From contig JAKACV010000001.1 of the NCBI GenBank assembly GCA_021821085.1, forward strand, positions 26,630-90,629: a DNA stretch of 64,000 nt, given 5' to 3'. Under the pieces are notes generated by a model, which saw only the letters and a program-made list of their open reading frames with translations, did not search any database and was not told the origin of the DNA. This document shows positions 54,954 to 64,000 of the stretch, one piece after another. A program made the translations under genes and the position numbers. This DNA comes from Bacillota bacterium (GTDB lineage Bacteria; Bacillota; Bacilli; Alicyclobacillales; SLC66). Numbering within the stretch: the first letter of the stretch is position 1; each line of letters starts with the position of its first letter.

Positions 54954-56852
54954 TTAGCGATTGAGCAAACTGCCCGTATACTGTAACAATTCATTGGAGC
55001 ATGAAGCACAATAGCCATGCTCCTCCATCAAACGACGACTGACTTCATTTATTTTCTTTAATTGGTTAGAATCTGGTGTTTTTGTCGATGTTGTAATTTT
55101 TACAACATCTTTTAGATCATCAAATAATTTCTTCTCAATCGCTTCGCGCAGCCGTTCATGTGAATGATAATCAAATCGTTTCCCGCGTCTCGCATAGGTC
55201 GAAATGCGAATTAAGATCTCCTCGCGAAATGCACGTTTTGCATTTTCTGAAATGCCAATTTGCTCCTCAATCGAACGCATTAACTTTTCATCTGGATCCA
55301 TCTCTTCGCCTGTGATCGGATCTCTCATTCGTTGCCAATTACAGTACGCTTCGACATTATCCAGATAATTTTCAAGCAACGTTTTAGCCGACTCTTCATA
55401 CGAATACACGAATGCCTTCTGAACTTCTTTTTTAGCCATATCATCGTACTCTTTACGTGCAATAGCTATAAAATTCAGTAATTTCCCACGATCCTCCTTA
55501 CTTATCGAAGCGTGCTGATCGAGTCCTTCTTTAATTGCACGCAACACATCCAGCGCATTGATACAACTCGTATCCCGTCTAATCAAAGCGCTCGAAATGC
55601 GATTAATCACATAGCGCGGATCGATACCTGACATCCCTTCATCAGGTGCTTCTATTCGCAACTCCTCAATGTCTTTATCTTTGAACCCTTCCACACTACG
55701 TCCATCGTACAAATACAACTTCTTCAACAAATCCATACCCTGCTTTTTGGATTCCTTTAGTCTTGTGAGTACTGAGAAAATGGAAGCGGTCATCAATGCA
55801 TGCGGGGCGATGTGGACATCTCGCAAGTCACTCTGTTGCACCAATTTGCCATAAATTTTCACTTCGTCAGTAACACGTAGATTGTACGGAATTGGCATCA
55901 CAATCATCCGCGATTGAAGTGCCTCATTGCGCTTATTTCCAACGAATGTCCGATATTCCGTCTCGTTCGTATGCGCAATCACCATCTCATCAGCTGAAAT
56001 CAGCGCAAAACGTCCGGCCTTAAAGTTGCCCTCTTGTGTCAATGAAAGCAAATGCCATAAAAATTTTTCGTCACATTTCAACATTTCTTGAAATTCCATC
56101 AGACCTCTATTCGCTTTATTTAACTCTCCATCAAAACGATATGCACGCGGATCACTCTCTGATCCATATTCCGAAATTGTGGAAAAATCAATGCTCCCTG
56201 TCAGATCTGCGATGTCCTGGGATTTTGGATCAGACGGGCTGAATGTGCCTATGCCAACGCGCTCATCCTCTGACAATAAAATGCGTTCAATCGGCACCTG
56301 TTCAATGTGTCCCCCGAATTCTGATTCCAGTCTCATGCGGCAACTTGGGCACAAATTCCCTTCAATCCGAACGCCAAATTCATTTTCGAAATCAGAACGT
56401 AATTCGGCAGGAATGAGATGCAGTGGTTCTTCGTGCATAGGACACCCTTTAATGCCGTACAGCGCCCCTTCCAGTGTACGTGAATAACGCTCTAACCCGC
56501 GCTTTAGCATCGTAACAATCGTCGATTTCCCACCACTGACAGGTCCCATAAGAAGCAGAATACGTTTGCGCACATCGAGGCGTTTTGCCGCCGAATGAAA
56601 GTATTCTTCGACCAGACGCTCTAAAGAAAGATCGAGACCGAATATTTCATCGGAGAAAAATAGATATCTCTTATGTCCATGATCATCAACATTTACACCG
56701 GTAGATTCGATCATTCGATAGATACGTGAATGGGCAGATTCAGCAATGATTGGCTGTTTACGCACCAACTCCATGTAATCCAAAAATTTCCCTTCCCAAG
56801 TTAACTCTTTTTCCCTTGCACGATATGCGGCCAATCGGTTCAGAATATCCAC
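54954..56852 (-). CDS. prkA: PrkA serine protein kinase / AAA ATPase
   Basis: It belongs to the PrkA/YeaG family: an AAA domain with Walker A GPVSGGKST near residue 110, a zinc-ligand-like pair of cysteines (NLCPSCRMR), and a C-terminal domain proposed to be kinase-like. The length of 632 residues is normal. The GTG start has GGAGG 7-8 nt upstream. In Bacillus prkA is sigma-E-controlled and affects late mother-cell gene expression. It is the first gene of the prkA-yhbH-spoVR series. The 147-bp gap to yhbH includes GCAGGG...CCCTGC and CCGATCAGCTATCGG inverted repeats without U-tracts. Confidence 0.95.
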   Translation of the reverse strand: MDILNRLAAYRAREKELTWEGKFLDYMELVRKQPIIAESAHSRIYRMIESTGVNVDDHGHKRYLFFSDEIFGLDLSLERLVEEYFHSAAKRLDVRKRILLLMGPVSGGKSTIVTMLKRGLERYSRTLEGALYGIKGCPMHEEPLHLIPAELRSDFENEFGVRIEGNLCPSCRMRLESEFGGHIEQVPIERILLSEDERVGIGTFSPSDPKSQDIADLTGSIDFSTISEYGSESDPRAYRFDGELNKANRGLMEFQEMLKCDEKFLWHLLSLTQEGNFKAGRFALISADEMVIAHTNETEYRTFVGNKRNEALQSRMIVMPIPYNLRVTDEVKIYGKLVQQSDLRDVHIAPHALMTASIFSVLTRLKESKKQGMDLLKKLYLYDGRSVEGFKDKDIEELRIEAPDEGMSGIDPRYVINRISSALIRRDTSCINALDVLRAIKEGLDQHASISKEDRGKLLNFIAIARKEYDDMAKKEVQKAFVYSYEESAKTLLENYLDNVEAYCNWQRMRDPITGEEMDPDEKLMRSIEEQIGISENAKRAFREEILIRISTYARRGKRFDYHSHERLREAIEKKLFDDLKDVVKITTSTKTPDSNQLKKINEVSRRLMEEHGYCASCSNELLQYTGSLLNR

Positions 56853-57088
56853 ACGTCTTCCTCCTTTTCCGAGGCATCGACCAATAGGTGCCGATTTCCT
56901 AAAATCCAGTGTTAAGTGTGATCCACAAAGAACGAGCTACACGGCCGAATACGAGAAGACACATAAGCGAAGCAATCTACGCTGTAGTGTGTTACTATGC
57001 TTATGCGATGGTCAAGCTGTGGTTGCTCTAAAAGTTTATGAGCATATTCATACACTCGCAACCTCTACAAAAAGGCAGGTGTCCACGT

Positions 57089-57748
57089 ATGACTTCATCG
57101 AAAACCCGAATGATTTTCGAGGCAGCCATCGACATTTTTTCCGAACGCGGCTTCGAGAAAGCAACCATGGACGAAATAGCCGCCAAAGCCAATGTGGCTA
57201 AAGGAACGATCTATTACCATTTCAAGAGTAAAGAAGAGTTATTTGTGTTTTTGGTCGAAGAGGGAACTGAGTTGCTTCGCGAGCACGTTCTAGCTAAGTT
57301 GTCAGAACAAATGACAGCAACCGACAAAATGCGAACTATTATTCACGAACAGCTAACCTTCTTTAAAGATTATAAGGATTTTTGCATTATTATTCTTCGG
57401 GAAGCCTGGGGAGAAGAACAAAGACAGAGACAATTTCGAAGAATGCTGGTCCATTACGTTCATTCGATCGAAGACGTCGTACTTGCGGGAATTCACTCGG
57501 GGGAATTTGCAGAAACGGACAGTTCAACCGCAGCTTGGTCCATTTTCGGTGGACTTAGCATTACGGCACTCAACCACTTATTTGCTGATCCCACCTTTGA
57601 TTTGCCCACTCTCGGCCCTTTTTTTGAAGATCTACTCATGCGTGGACTTACACATCGCGATTCTTGTGCGGTCCAACCAGAAATCCCGCACGAAGATGGC
57701 GTCGCGCCACCTCCGTCACGTGAGGCCAGGAAATTGGAGTTGCCGTAG
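57089..57748 (+). CDS. TetR/AcrR-family transcriptional regulator
   Basis: The N-terminal HTH matches the family closely (MIFEAAIDIFSERGFEKATMDEIAAKANVAKGTIYYHFKSK). The ligand-binding C-terminal domain resembles the FadR/TetR_C group (LREAWGEEQRQRQFRRML). The effector and targets are unknown; it is divergent from prkA, so it may or may not control it. Start ATG 57089 has AGGCAGGTG upstream; the ORF start at 57038 is too early. Its last 33 bp overlap the convergent trmL gene. The region 56853-57088 holds no other gene. Confidence 0.9.
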   Translation: MTSSKTRMIFEAAIDIFSERGFEKATMDEIAAKANVAKGTIYYHFKSKEELFVFLVEEGTELLREHVLAKLSEQMTATDKMRTIIHEQLTFFKDYKDFCIIILREAWGEEQRQRQFRRMLVHYVHSIEDVVLAGIHSGEFAETDSSTAAWSIFGGLSITALNHLFADPTFDLPTLGPFFEDLLMRGLTHRDSCAVQPEIPHEDGVAPPPSREARKLELP

Positions 57749-58180
57749 TGCTTCATAAAGCGCGATGGCCACTGTATTAGATAAATTCAACGAACGCATG
57801 GCTTGTCCCATCGGCAAACGCAAGCAAGAAGAGGCATGTGCTTCATGGACAAAGGCCGGTAAGCCAGTAGTCTCCTTTCCAAACACAAGATAATCATCTG
57901 ACTGATAGGTGACATCTACATAGTGACATTCAGCGAATTTTGTAAAAAAATACATATTCGAGCCTGCATGTTCCGCTTCGTCGATCACCTCTTGCAAGTG
58001 ATCGTGCATTCGAGTATCCACCATATGCCAATAATCAAGACCAGCTCTACGTAAAGAACTATCGTCAATCTTAAATCCAAGCGGCTGCACCAGGTGTAAA
58101 ACTGTTCCTGTTGCAGCGCACGTTCGAGCAATATTTCCCGTGTTAGGTGGGATTTGAGGTTCGAATAAAACAATATGCAT
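57716..58180 (-). CDS. trmL: tRNA (cytidine/uridine-2'-O-)-methyltransferase TrmL
   Basis: This SPOUT-fold methyltransferase acts on the wobble base of certain leucine tRNAs. The N-terminus HIVLFEPQIPPNTGNIARTC, the middle FGKETTGLPAF and the knot region CLRLPMGQAMRSLNLSNTVAIALYE are typical. The length of about 154 residues is normal. ATG 58180 with AGGAA 9 nt upstream is preferred over the earlier GTG. It overlaps the tetR-type gene tail-to-tail. Confidence 0.94.
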   Translation of the reverse strand: MHIVLFEPQIPPNTGNIARTCAATGTVLHLVQPLGFKIDDSSLRRAGLDYWHMVDTRMHDHLQEVIDEAEHAGSNMYFFTKFAECHYVDVTYQSDDYLVFGKETTGLPAFVHEAHASSCLRLPMGQAMRSLNLSNTVAIALYEALRQLQFPGLT

Positions 58181-58200
58181 ACTCTTCACTTCCTAACTAT

Positions 58201-59145
58201 CTACTCATTCAGATGCAAAAATAGATATCGCGTTCGTTCCGTCCAAGCATGACTATCTTCATAGGAATAGTGACGCATCCGACTATTCACCGTATGCGCA
58301 TTGACGAGCGGATCTCCATTGCCATCAAACGCTGTAACGACTGCCATGTGGTGATACATACCTGATCCATCCCAATCATACCCGATTAGATCTCCGATTT
58401 GCAGTTGCCGTGGGTCATCTACCACATCAGCATGTACAAATTGTGACGAATTACGCAAGAAATGCACTAGGGAATGAGATACAGCCCAGGAATAACTCCA
58501 ATTCACTTTATCCTCATGGTGAAACCACCAGCCAGACTCTCTTTTCCCTGTAAAATGCATGGGAACATTGCCTGCACGCAAGACCTGAGACACAAAATTA
58601 GTACAATCCTCAGCGAATGCCAGATAGTCAGGATTTGTACGATCCCACCAAAGTTCCGCGTACCGATAAGCTAACATGCGCTGATACGGAGCCGGCGGCC
58701 TTTTCGAGCGCTGCATGTCCGACCAAAGATCCGTTCTTTCGTGACGATCCTTCACATGAGAAGACGACCATTCCGCACGATGGCGATGTGCCACTAGTCG
58801 AGGTGTTATATCCTCGGTTTGCCATATCAGAACATGATCAATCACACGTTGTTCATGTTCTAGCACACCGCGCAATTCGTACACGAAACGGATCGATTCG
58901 CGTGCAATGATCTCATACTGAACATTCTTTTCGTCTGTCACTGGCTTCATTCGCAATTGTACATCCGTAATCGTCTTCTTATCTACTGCATTGCGTTTAG
59001 AAAAAAGCTGATAGCGTCGATCCATCTCGGCCACAACAGGCTGAATCCCATGAATCGTGTACAATGATTCATAATCTCGAGCAACCCATCCTTGATTCCT
59101 TCGAAAAAACCAATCTCTTGTAGCCTGAATGATTTTTTCCGTCAT
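58201..59145 (-). CDS. Amidase_6-type putative cell-wall hydrolase
   Basis: The C-terminal half (about 155-310) is an amidase_6 domain: YRYAELWWDRTNPDYLAFAEDCTNFVSQVL with the nucleophile Cys, then GDLIGYDWDG and YHHMAVVTAFDGNGDPLVNAHTVN with the catalytic His. The N-terminal half is a basic region of unknown fold. No signal peptide is seen, so a spore or cytoplasmic location is possible; Bacillales spore formers often carry such proteins. It lies 21 bp upstream of trmL on the same strand. Confidence 0.82.
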   Translation of the reverse strand: MTEKIIQATRDWFFRRNQGWVARDYESLYTIHGIQPVVAEMDRRYQLFSKRNAVDKKTITDVQLRMKPVTDEKNVQYEIIARESIRFVYELRGVLEHEQRVIDHVLIWQTEDITPRLVAHRHRAEWSSSHVKDRHERTDLWSDMQRSKRPPAPYQRMLAYRYAELWWDRTNPDYLAFAEDCTNFVSQVLRAGNVPMHFTGKRESGWWFHHEDKVNWSYSWAVSHSLVHFLRNSSQFVHADVVDDPRQLQIGDLIGYDWDGSGMYHHMAVVTAFDGNGDPLVNAHTVNSRMRHYSYEDSHAWTERTRYLFLHLNE

Positions 59146-59198
59146 GCCGCATACCCCCTAGTTACAACGTATGTTATAGGATGAGTACTTAGCGATGT

Positions 59199-59226
59199 TT
59201 GGCAAGTCCAACTTCTATGATACACT
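59199..59226 (+). promoter_or_regulatory. Predicted promoter of the IclR-type gene
   Basis: TTGGCA, a 16-bp spacer and TACACT with an upstream TG (TGATACACT) lie 52 bp before the start codon, in the gap to the divergent amidase_6 gene. Confidence 0.45.
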
Positions 59227-59277
59227 AATGAAATAATCCAAGTTGAATTGAAATCGTTTCATCCCGAGGTGACTCAG

Positions 59278-60048
59278 ATGGTCCACTTGCCCGCTAAAGA
59301 TCAATCTAATGACCGTAATACGGTTCGTGCCGTCGAGCGTGCACTGGATATTCTACTGTGCTTTGGAAACGATCGCGATCTCGGTTTAACTGAAATTGCA
59401 AGTCGGGTTTCACTCCACAAAAGCACAGTTCATCGACTCCTCGCTTCGCTTGAGGCAAAAGGTTTTGTGCAGCGACATCAACAGACAGATCGTTACCGCT
59501 TAGGGTGGGTGCTTTTGGATCTGGCAAATCAGATGTTTCAATCAGATGATCTTGTCACACGCGTTCTTCCAGAAATGACTGAACTACGCGATAAAATTGG
59601 CGAAACGATCAGTCTCTATGTCAGATCAGGCATTGAACGGATTCGCATTCAAGCGGTGGAAGGCATTCATCCCGTACGTCGCGTAGCAAATATCGGAAAA
59701 AGGTTTCCTCTCTACGTAGGTGCATCTGGAAAGGTTCTGCTTGCATTTTCAGACGACCTTGTCTTGGATGAATTGCGAACACTCGGGGCATTTCCTGAAG
59801 AACTTGACCTTTCCGAACTAAAACATCAATGTGATCATATTCGCTCTGAAGGTTATGCTGTAAGTATCGAAGAACGTGAAGTTGGCGCTGCCGCAGTAGC
59901 CACACCGATTTTTGATCGCCAACATAAGTGCGTAGCGGCACTTTCGATATCTGGGCCTGTTGATCGCTATACACCAAGTCATGTACTCCACTTTGCCAAA
60001 GCGTGCATGCAGACATCGGAGGCGATTTCACGTTATTTAGGGATTTAA
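59278..60048 (+). CDS. IclR-family transcriptional regulator
   Basis: The winged HTH (LTEIASRVSLHKSTVHRLLASLEAKGFVQRH) is followed by the IclR effector domain (about 90-255; GKVLLAFSDD, YAVSIEEREVGAAAVATPIFD). Members respond to small carboxylic or aromatic acids and usually regulate an adjacent catabolic operon, but none is visible here. ATG 59278 with GAGGTGACTCAG upstream is preferred over the ORF start at 59248. Confidence 0.9.
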   Translation: MVHLPAKDQSNDRNTVRAVERALDILLCFGNDRDLGLTEIASRVSLHKSTVHRLLASLEAKGFVQRHQQTDRYRLGWVLLDLANQMFQSDDLVTRVLPEMTELRDKIGETISLYVRSGIERIRIQAVEGIHPVRRVANIGKRFPLYVGASGKVLLAFSDDLVLDELRTLGAFPEELDLSELKHQCDHIRSEGYAVSIEEREVGAAAVATPIFDRQHKCVAALSISGPVDRYTPSHVLHFAKACMQTSEAISRYLGI

Positions 60049-60144
60049 CCAGATGCCTACGCACACAAGATAAGCCTTCATGAATACAATACCTCAGGAA
60101 AGCTAGGTACAATACCCTACGCTTTTTCTCTGGAGGTGAAGGCA

Positions 60145-61611
60145 ATGGATAAGCGCTCTCTTCCACCATGGATGCAGCACTTGTGGAACGAACTCACAAA
60201 ACCGCCTGCTGTTTTGCATCGTCCCACAACGCACATGCGCAAACCTCGTCAAAATCCGCAAAACGAGATGCGTGACGAGGCTGAAGACGAAGATTTTTTA
60301 TACGATAGCCCAACAGATCCTCCGTTTACCGGTAAATCAACAAAAGGAAACGTACAAGCTGCGTCCAAAGCTTCACGTAAGTATTTTGTCCCACGCAAAA
60401 CAAACACACATCGTACCATGACAAAGCCCCGTCCACGTAAAACGATGAAAACACCGAAACGTATACAGCAAATGCCCCTGACACAAGGTGTGGAGCAAGT
60501 CGGACAACCTCGTCAACAACCGATCCAAACAATGGCAGCAAAAACCGCATCTCAGCCCGAACGTACACTCCGTACAAGCCAACAGTCAAAAACAAAACCA
60601 GAGACCAAGACAGCCGAACGATATTTCGAGCAGGTTCACCACATTGAACCAACCAATGGCGTTTGGAAAATTACAGTAGCCGATAGCAGACAGTTTGCCC
60701 TCAAAGAGAGTAAGCTATCGCCAGCACGAATCACCTTTATGGCAGATGCCCTCGATGAATTGCATCGTCGTGGATTCAAACGCGTTGCGCGCATTATTCG
60801 TACGGCACGTAGTAACAAACCTTACTTGATCGATGGCGCTCATACGTACTATGTCTCTGAATGGGTTCCCGGTTTACCAGTGCAGCTAGCTTCAATGCGA
60901 CAATTGAATGCGGCAGCAAAATCACTTGCGCGATTTCATGAACGGTCTCAAAACTACGAGTCAGGTTCATTCCAGCCTCCACATGCATATCGTGTCTTTG
61001 AACATTTGCTAAATCGCAAACAGGATCTCACCCGCTTATATCAAACCATCGAACATCGTTCGGAAAAAAATTCCTTTGACGAATTGTTTCTGCACCACTT
61101 CGCAAAGGCTGACAAACAAGCGACAGATGCACTCTCTCTTTGTAAGTTGCCAGAAGTGGAATCTCACTTAAAACAAGCCATGGATAAGCCTGGACTATGC
61201 CATTTAGACGTTACACGTTCAAACCTCATTGTCCATCCTGCCGGATTTGTACAATTGATCGACTTTGATACCATGACGTTTGGTCCGCGCGCAGTGGACT
61301 TAGCCCATTTACTCCGCCGCGCCATGCAAGCCCAAGGTACATGGTCAAATGAGATTGCACTCGTCCCACTGATTGCCTACAATCGCGTGCAACCACTCGT
61401 TCAGGGCGAGTATTTACTGCTCGAATCACTACTGACCTTTCCACATCGCTTCTGGCGCATCGCGCATACCTACTATGGCGCTTCACCTCAAAGCACAGAA
61501 TCGTATCACTTACAATTAAAAAACCTACAAGATTCACTTGCACTCGAGAACCCACGCGATGAATTTCTAAGTTCTTTTTCTCGCCAAGTCACACGTCGCA
61601 CCCATTCTTAG
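60145..61611 (+). CDS. CotS-like spore-coat kinase-fold protein with basic N-terminal region
   Basis: Residues about 160-480 have an aminoglycoside-phosphotransferase/CotS fold: FALKESKLS with the ATP-binding Lys, YYVSEWVPGLPVQLAS, LCHLDVTRSNLIVHP as the catalytic loop (Asp in HLDVTRSN) and LIDFDTMTFGPRAVDLAHLL. The first 150 residues are low-complexity, rich in Lys, Gln, Thr and Pro, longer than in CotS, CotI or YutH. Coat association is inferred from the family. ATG 60145 has GGAGGTGAAGGCA upstream. It ends 9 bp before the convergent queG. Confidence 0.82.
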   Translation: MDKRSLPPWMQHLWNELTKPPAVLHRPTTHMRKPRQNPQNEMRDEAEDEDFLYDSPTDPPFTGKSTKGNVQAASKASRKYFVPRKTNTHRTMTKPRPRKTMKTPKRIQQMPLTQGVEQVGQPRQQPIQTMAAKTASQPERTLRTSQQSKTKPETKTAERYFEQVHHIEPTNGVWKITVADSRQFALKESKLSPARITFMADALDELHRRGFKRVARIIRTARSNKPYLIDGAHTYYVSEWVPGLPVQLASMRQLNAAAKSLARFHERSQNYESGSFQPPHAYRVFEHLLNRKQDLTRLYQTIEHRSEKNSFDELFLHHFAKADKQATDALSLCKLPEVESHLKQAMDKPGLCHLDVTRSNLIVHPAGFVQLIDFDTMTFGPRAVDLAHLLRRAMQAQGTWSNEIALVPLIAYNRVQPLVQGEYLLLESLLTFPHRFWRIAHTYYGASPQSTESYHLQLKNLQDSLALENPRDEFLSSFSRQVTRRTHS

Positions 61612-61619
61612 GTAGATGA

Positions 61620-62756
61620 CTACTGTACGCCTTCTTCACACGCCCACTGCATCTCCTTTCTTACACTCTCATCCGCCTCGCTACCAAACGCTGTAGCGAC
61701 GACAGTTCGCACTTCGTCAGGAGCAATCTGACAGAGCGCCCATGCTGTCGTTGCGCGGATCTCTTTACGAGGATCAGATAAAAATGGCAACAATTCAGGT
61801 AGTGCTCCCTTTGCGCGTAGATTGCCAAGAGCCAGAATCGCATTGCGTCGCCATACATAAAATCCTCGCCATGCGGCAGCCGTATGGCCAAATTCCCGCA
61901 AAAATGCCCGGCGCGAGAGCTTTAGAATATGCACTAATTCTGGATAGCTAAGCTCTTCATCAGGTGCAAAAGCAGGATCTTGGCTTAGTAGACTTTGATT
62001 ATTCTTTGGACAAACGTTTTGGCAAACGTCACATCCCCAAAGTCGTCGTCCGATTGCCTTGCGATATTCATTTGGTATAATACCACTACTTTGAGATAGG
62101 TAGGAAATGCAGCGCTTCCCATCTAAAATATACGGATCGACCAATGCGCCAGTGGGGCACGCAGTTATACACAGAGTACAAGTACCACATGAATCAAAAT
62201 CAATAGCAACATCCTGCGGTTCAATCGCAAGATCAGTTATAAGGGAACCAAGAAATACCCACGAACCATATTTTTGTGTAATAAGCATACCGTTCTTTCC
62301 AATCCAGCCAATTAACGCACGCTCTGCAACAGCCCGATCGACAAGAGGAGCAGTGTCTACTCCAATATGATAAGCAATATCCCGTCCGACATATCGCGCC
62401 AACCCATCTGCAATCGACTCCAACTGACGAGTCAATACTCTATGATAGTCGCGTCCATAGGCATACAGGGACACACTCCCACGCAACCCTTTAGGCCGTC
62501 TGAGCGCTTTTGTTGCAGGTGTAATGTATGGTACGGCAATCGCTATAATACTCTTGGCCTGAGGGAGTATGGCTGCCGGGTCGACGCGCAGACGAGAGTT
62601 GGGATGCTCAAATCCCGTGGCTCGCCCCTCCTCATAATAGCGATCCAATTTTGGGATTACATCAGAAAATTCATCTGCCGTCGTAACGCCCACCAAGTCA
62701 ACCCCAACTGTGCTCGCCAATGTTTTCAAAACGCGAAATGAAACTTCATAGGACAT
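61620..62756 (-). CDS. queG: Epoxyqueuosine reductase
   Basis: This cobalamin-dependent enzyme catalyses the last step of queuosine synthesis in tRNA. Two 4Fe-4S motifs (CGTCTLCITACPTGAL and CDVCQNVCPKNN) follow the cobalamin-binding part, and a HEAT-like C-terminus (LPFLSDPRKEIRATTAWALCQI) binds tRNA. The ORF opens at 62873, inside the rnhA gene; ATG 62756 with GGGGGATG upstream gives 378 residues, the family length, and removes that overlap. Confidence 0.93.
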   Translation of the reverse strand: MSYEVSFRVLKTLASTVGVDLVGVTTADEFSDVIPKLDRYYEEGRATGFEHPNSRLRVDPAAILPQAKSIIAIAVPYITPATKALRRPKGLRGSVSLYAYGRDYHRVLTRQLESIADGLARYVGRDIAYHIGVDTAPLVDRAVAERALIGWIGKNGMLITQKYGSWVFLGSLITDLAIEPQDVAIDFDSCGTCTLCITACPTGALVDPYILDGKRCISYLSQSSGIIPNEYRKAIGRRLWGCDVCQNVCPKNNQSLLSQDPAFAPDEELSYPELVHILKLSRRAFLREFGHTAAAWRGFYVWRRNAILALGNLRAKGALPELLPFLSDPRKEIRATTAWALCQIAPDEVRTVVATAFGSEADESVRKEMQWACEEGVQ

Positions 62757-62781
62757 TATCATCCCCCATTTCCCGCCTTCA

Positions 62782-63225
62782 TTAGCGAGGGATAGCCGCA
62801 CGGGCAAGCACATCACATCGTTCATTATAATGATGTCCACTATGTCCTTTAACTTTGCCAAACTGAACGTCATGTATAGATAATTGTTCTATTAACATTT
62901 CCCATAAATCTCTATTTTTAACAGGTTGTTTACTGCTATTAACCCAGTCGGTCTGCTGCCATTTCACATACCATTTTTGTGTGAAACAATTCACCACATA
63001 CGCGGAATCACTATACACCGTCACTTTACAAGGTCGCTTCAGTGCACGCAACCCCTCCACAACCGCCTGAATTTCCATGCGTTGATTCGTGGTGTGCAAT
63101 TCGCCCCCCGATCGCTCTACCTCTTTTTCGCCCCAAACGAGAATAGCCGCCCATCCACCTGGTCCTGGATTTCCACTACAAGCCCCGTCTGTATAGACGG
63201 AGACCACGGTTAACTCAACTCCCAC
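62782..63225 (-). CDS. rnhA: Ribonuclease HI
   Basis: It degrades the RNA strand of RNA-DNA hybrids. The catalytic residues are visible in YTDGACSGNPGPGG (Asp), QRMEIQAVVEGL (Glu), VYSDSAYVVN (Asp) and ERCDVLAR (Asp), with the His loop KGHSGHHYN. The protein of 147 residues is a single domain without the hybrid-binding extension. The GTG start has GGGGGAA upstream. It lies 25 bp upstream of queG. Confidence 0.94.
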   Translation of the reverse strand: MGVELTVVSVYTDGACSGNPGPGGWAAILVWGEKEVERSGGELHTTNQRMEIQAVVEGLRALKRPCKVTVYSDSAYVVNCFTQKWYVKWQQTDWVNSSKQPVKNRDLWEMLIEQLSIHDVQFGKVKGHSGHHYNERCDVLARAAIPR

Positions 63226-63407
63226 GTTTATTTCCCCCGGTCTAAAGACATCTTAAGTATTATCGGTTACTTACCCACAGTGTCGCAAGTCCAATTGTAG
63301 TACATCCCGGTTAAGACTCAAAATAAAGGTCATCAGAGGACGGTGTTTCATATGTTGATCTACAATCGAGTTGCTCCATCAATCCATGCACATTGGAGAA
63401 TAGATTG

Positions 63408-64000
63408 ATGAACGGAGCCTTTTGGGTTGGACTTCTCACGATGCTTTCTTTTGGCCCATTCGCACAACACATGACACCTACACACGGACATCTATACTGG
63501 GAAAAACGATCTCCTGGCCATATCGTATATTCCGTGCAGACTACAAAAAAATGGGTAGCCCTGACGTTTGATGATGGACCAAATCCTAAATATACGATTC
63601 AAATGATGCATATTTTAGATCGTCATCACGCGCATGCGACATTTTTCGTTCTGGGAAATTTGGTCCGCGAACAGCCCAAGATCGTACAAACTCTGTACGC
63701 CCATGGGCACGAAATTGGCAATCATACGGATCAACATCTAAAAATGGATCGGATTACAACCGCAGACATTATCGCCTGTGATCGAGCCATTCAGGAAGTT
63801 ACCGGAAAACACCCCTATCTCTTGCGACCACCTGGTGGTGGGCTTTCTGAGCGACTCGTGCGCATCGCCGAACAAACGAAACATATTATCGTCATGTGGT
63901 CGTGGGATGTGGACTCAAAGGACTGGTCACAACCCGGTGTTCAAAAAATCGTCAACCGTGTCGTAACTCATGTAAGTCCTGGGGCAATTATCATTTTGCA
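63408..64000 (+). CDS. Polysaccharide deacetylase (NodB family), cut by window end
   Basis: The reading frame is open from ATG 63408 (GGAG 9 nt upstream) to the window end, giving at least 197 residues; it is absent from the ORF track because no stop is reached. A short signal-like N-terminus (AFWVGLLTMLSFGPFA) suggests export. The NodB domain has VALTFDDGPNP, GHEIGNHTDQH with the metal-binding His pair, RPPGGG and WSWDVDSKDW. It should remove acetyl groups from peptidoglycan or another envelope polymer, as the PdaA/PdaB-type enzymes of spore formers do. The precise class is not decidable from the partial sequence. No gene is seen in 63226-63407. Confidence 0.88.
   Translation, partial: MNGAFWVGLLTMLSFGPFAQHMTPTHGHLYWEKRSPGHIVYSVQTTKKWVALTFDDGPNPKYTIQMMHILDRHHAHATFFVLGNLVREQPKIVQTLYAHGHEIGNHTDQHLKMDRITTADIIACDRAIQEVTGKHPYLLRPPGGGLSERLVRIAEQTKHIIVMWSWDVDSKDWSQPGVQKIVNRVVTHVSPGAIIIL

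Noticed and set aside
59621-60169. Minus-strand ORF of 182 residues
   Set aside because: It is antisense to the IclR-family regulator gene and shows no protein-like features.

Overview
The window reads as chromosomal DNA of a spore-forming, Gram-positive Bacillales bacterium. The order dnaE - malic enzyme - accD - accA - pfkA - pyk, followed by icd, polA, mutM and coaE, is the classical Bacillus-type arrangement. SpoVR, PrkA, YhbH (DUF444), a CotS-type coat kinase, DUF3243, DUF1540 and YlbF-family genes all point to an endospore former. Base composition is moderate. A member of the Alicyclobacillaceae or a relative is my guess, but it is inference only; there is no rRNA or tRNA gene in the window.

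Layout. Positions 1-138 hold a 12-bp tandem repeat. From 227 to about 35.9 kb nearly everything lies on the minus strand. Read in the direction of transcription this stretch contains: a ferritin-like diiron protein, a TPR/ST7-like protein, a PspA-YbjQ group, aspartokinase, an amidase, phosphoglucomutase, an HTH/coiled-coil protein, a TSUP permease and a homocysteine methyltransferase-MTHFR fusion. It continues with a long tightly packed run: a YtoI-like CBS/hotdog regulator, response regulator, histidine kinase and dnaE; then malic enzyme, accDA, pfkA, pyk, a thioesterase, an EamA transporter and icd; and finally polA, mutM, coaE and a lytic transglycosylase. From 36.5 to 43.3 kb orientation is mixed: DUF3243, a UPF0173 hydrolase, YlbF, a tkt-tal operon, an NCS1 permease and DUF1540. 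Convergent gene pairs here are separated by unusually long perfect hairpins.

The most interesting region is 43.3-56.9 kb. The sporulation operon prkA-yhbH-spoVR is interrupted. The yhbH 5' part (340 codons) sits next to prkA at 53784-54806, and the missing last 49 codons sit at 44774-44932, overlapping the spoVR start codon by 4 nt. Both break points carry the same 10-bp sequence TGTATTGATT in direct orientation. Joining them restores one uninterrupted reading frame of about 388 codons, a normal DUF444 length. The roughly 8.87-kb DNA between them carries a large serine recombinase of the SprA/YokA type (52218-53762) whose 3' end lies 27 bp from one junction. This is the architecture of a sporulation intervening element of the kind known for sigK (skin), spoVFB and spsM/SPbeta. 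Its cargo is unusual: two class B penicillin-binding proteins (one with PASTA repeats), a divergent FolC/Mur-ligase-like enzyme and an MFS transporter, with no phage genes. Excision would both repair yhbH and reconnect spoVR to prkA; in the integrated state spoVR instead lies downstream of the cargo PBP operon.

A second mobile feature is a 157-bp MITE-like element with terminal inverted repeats, present in two almost identical, oppositely oriented copies (5771-5927 and 42795-42951). One copy lies between the predicted promoter and the ribosome-binding site of the NCS1 permease. The last part, 57-64 kb, holds a TetR regulator, TrmL, an amidase_6-type protein, an IclR regulator, a CotS-like kinase, QueG, RNase HI and a polysaccharide deacetylase cut by the window edge. 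No CRISPR array was seen.
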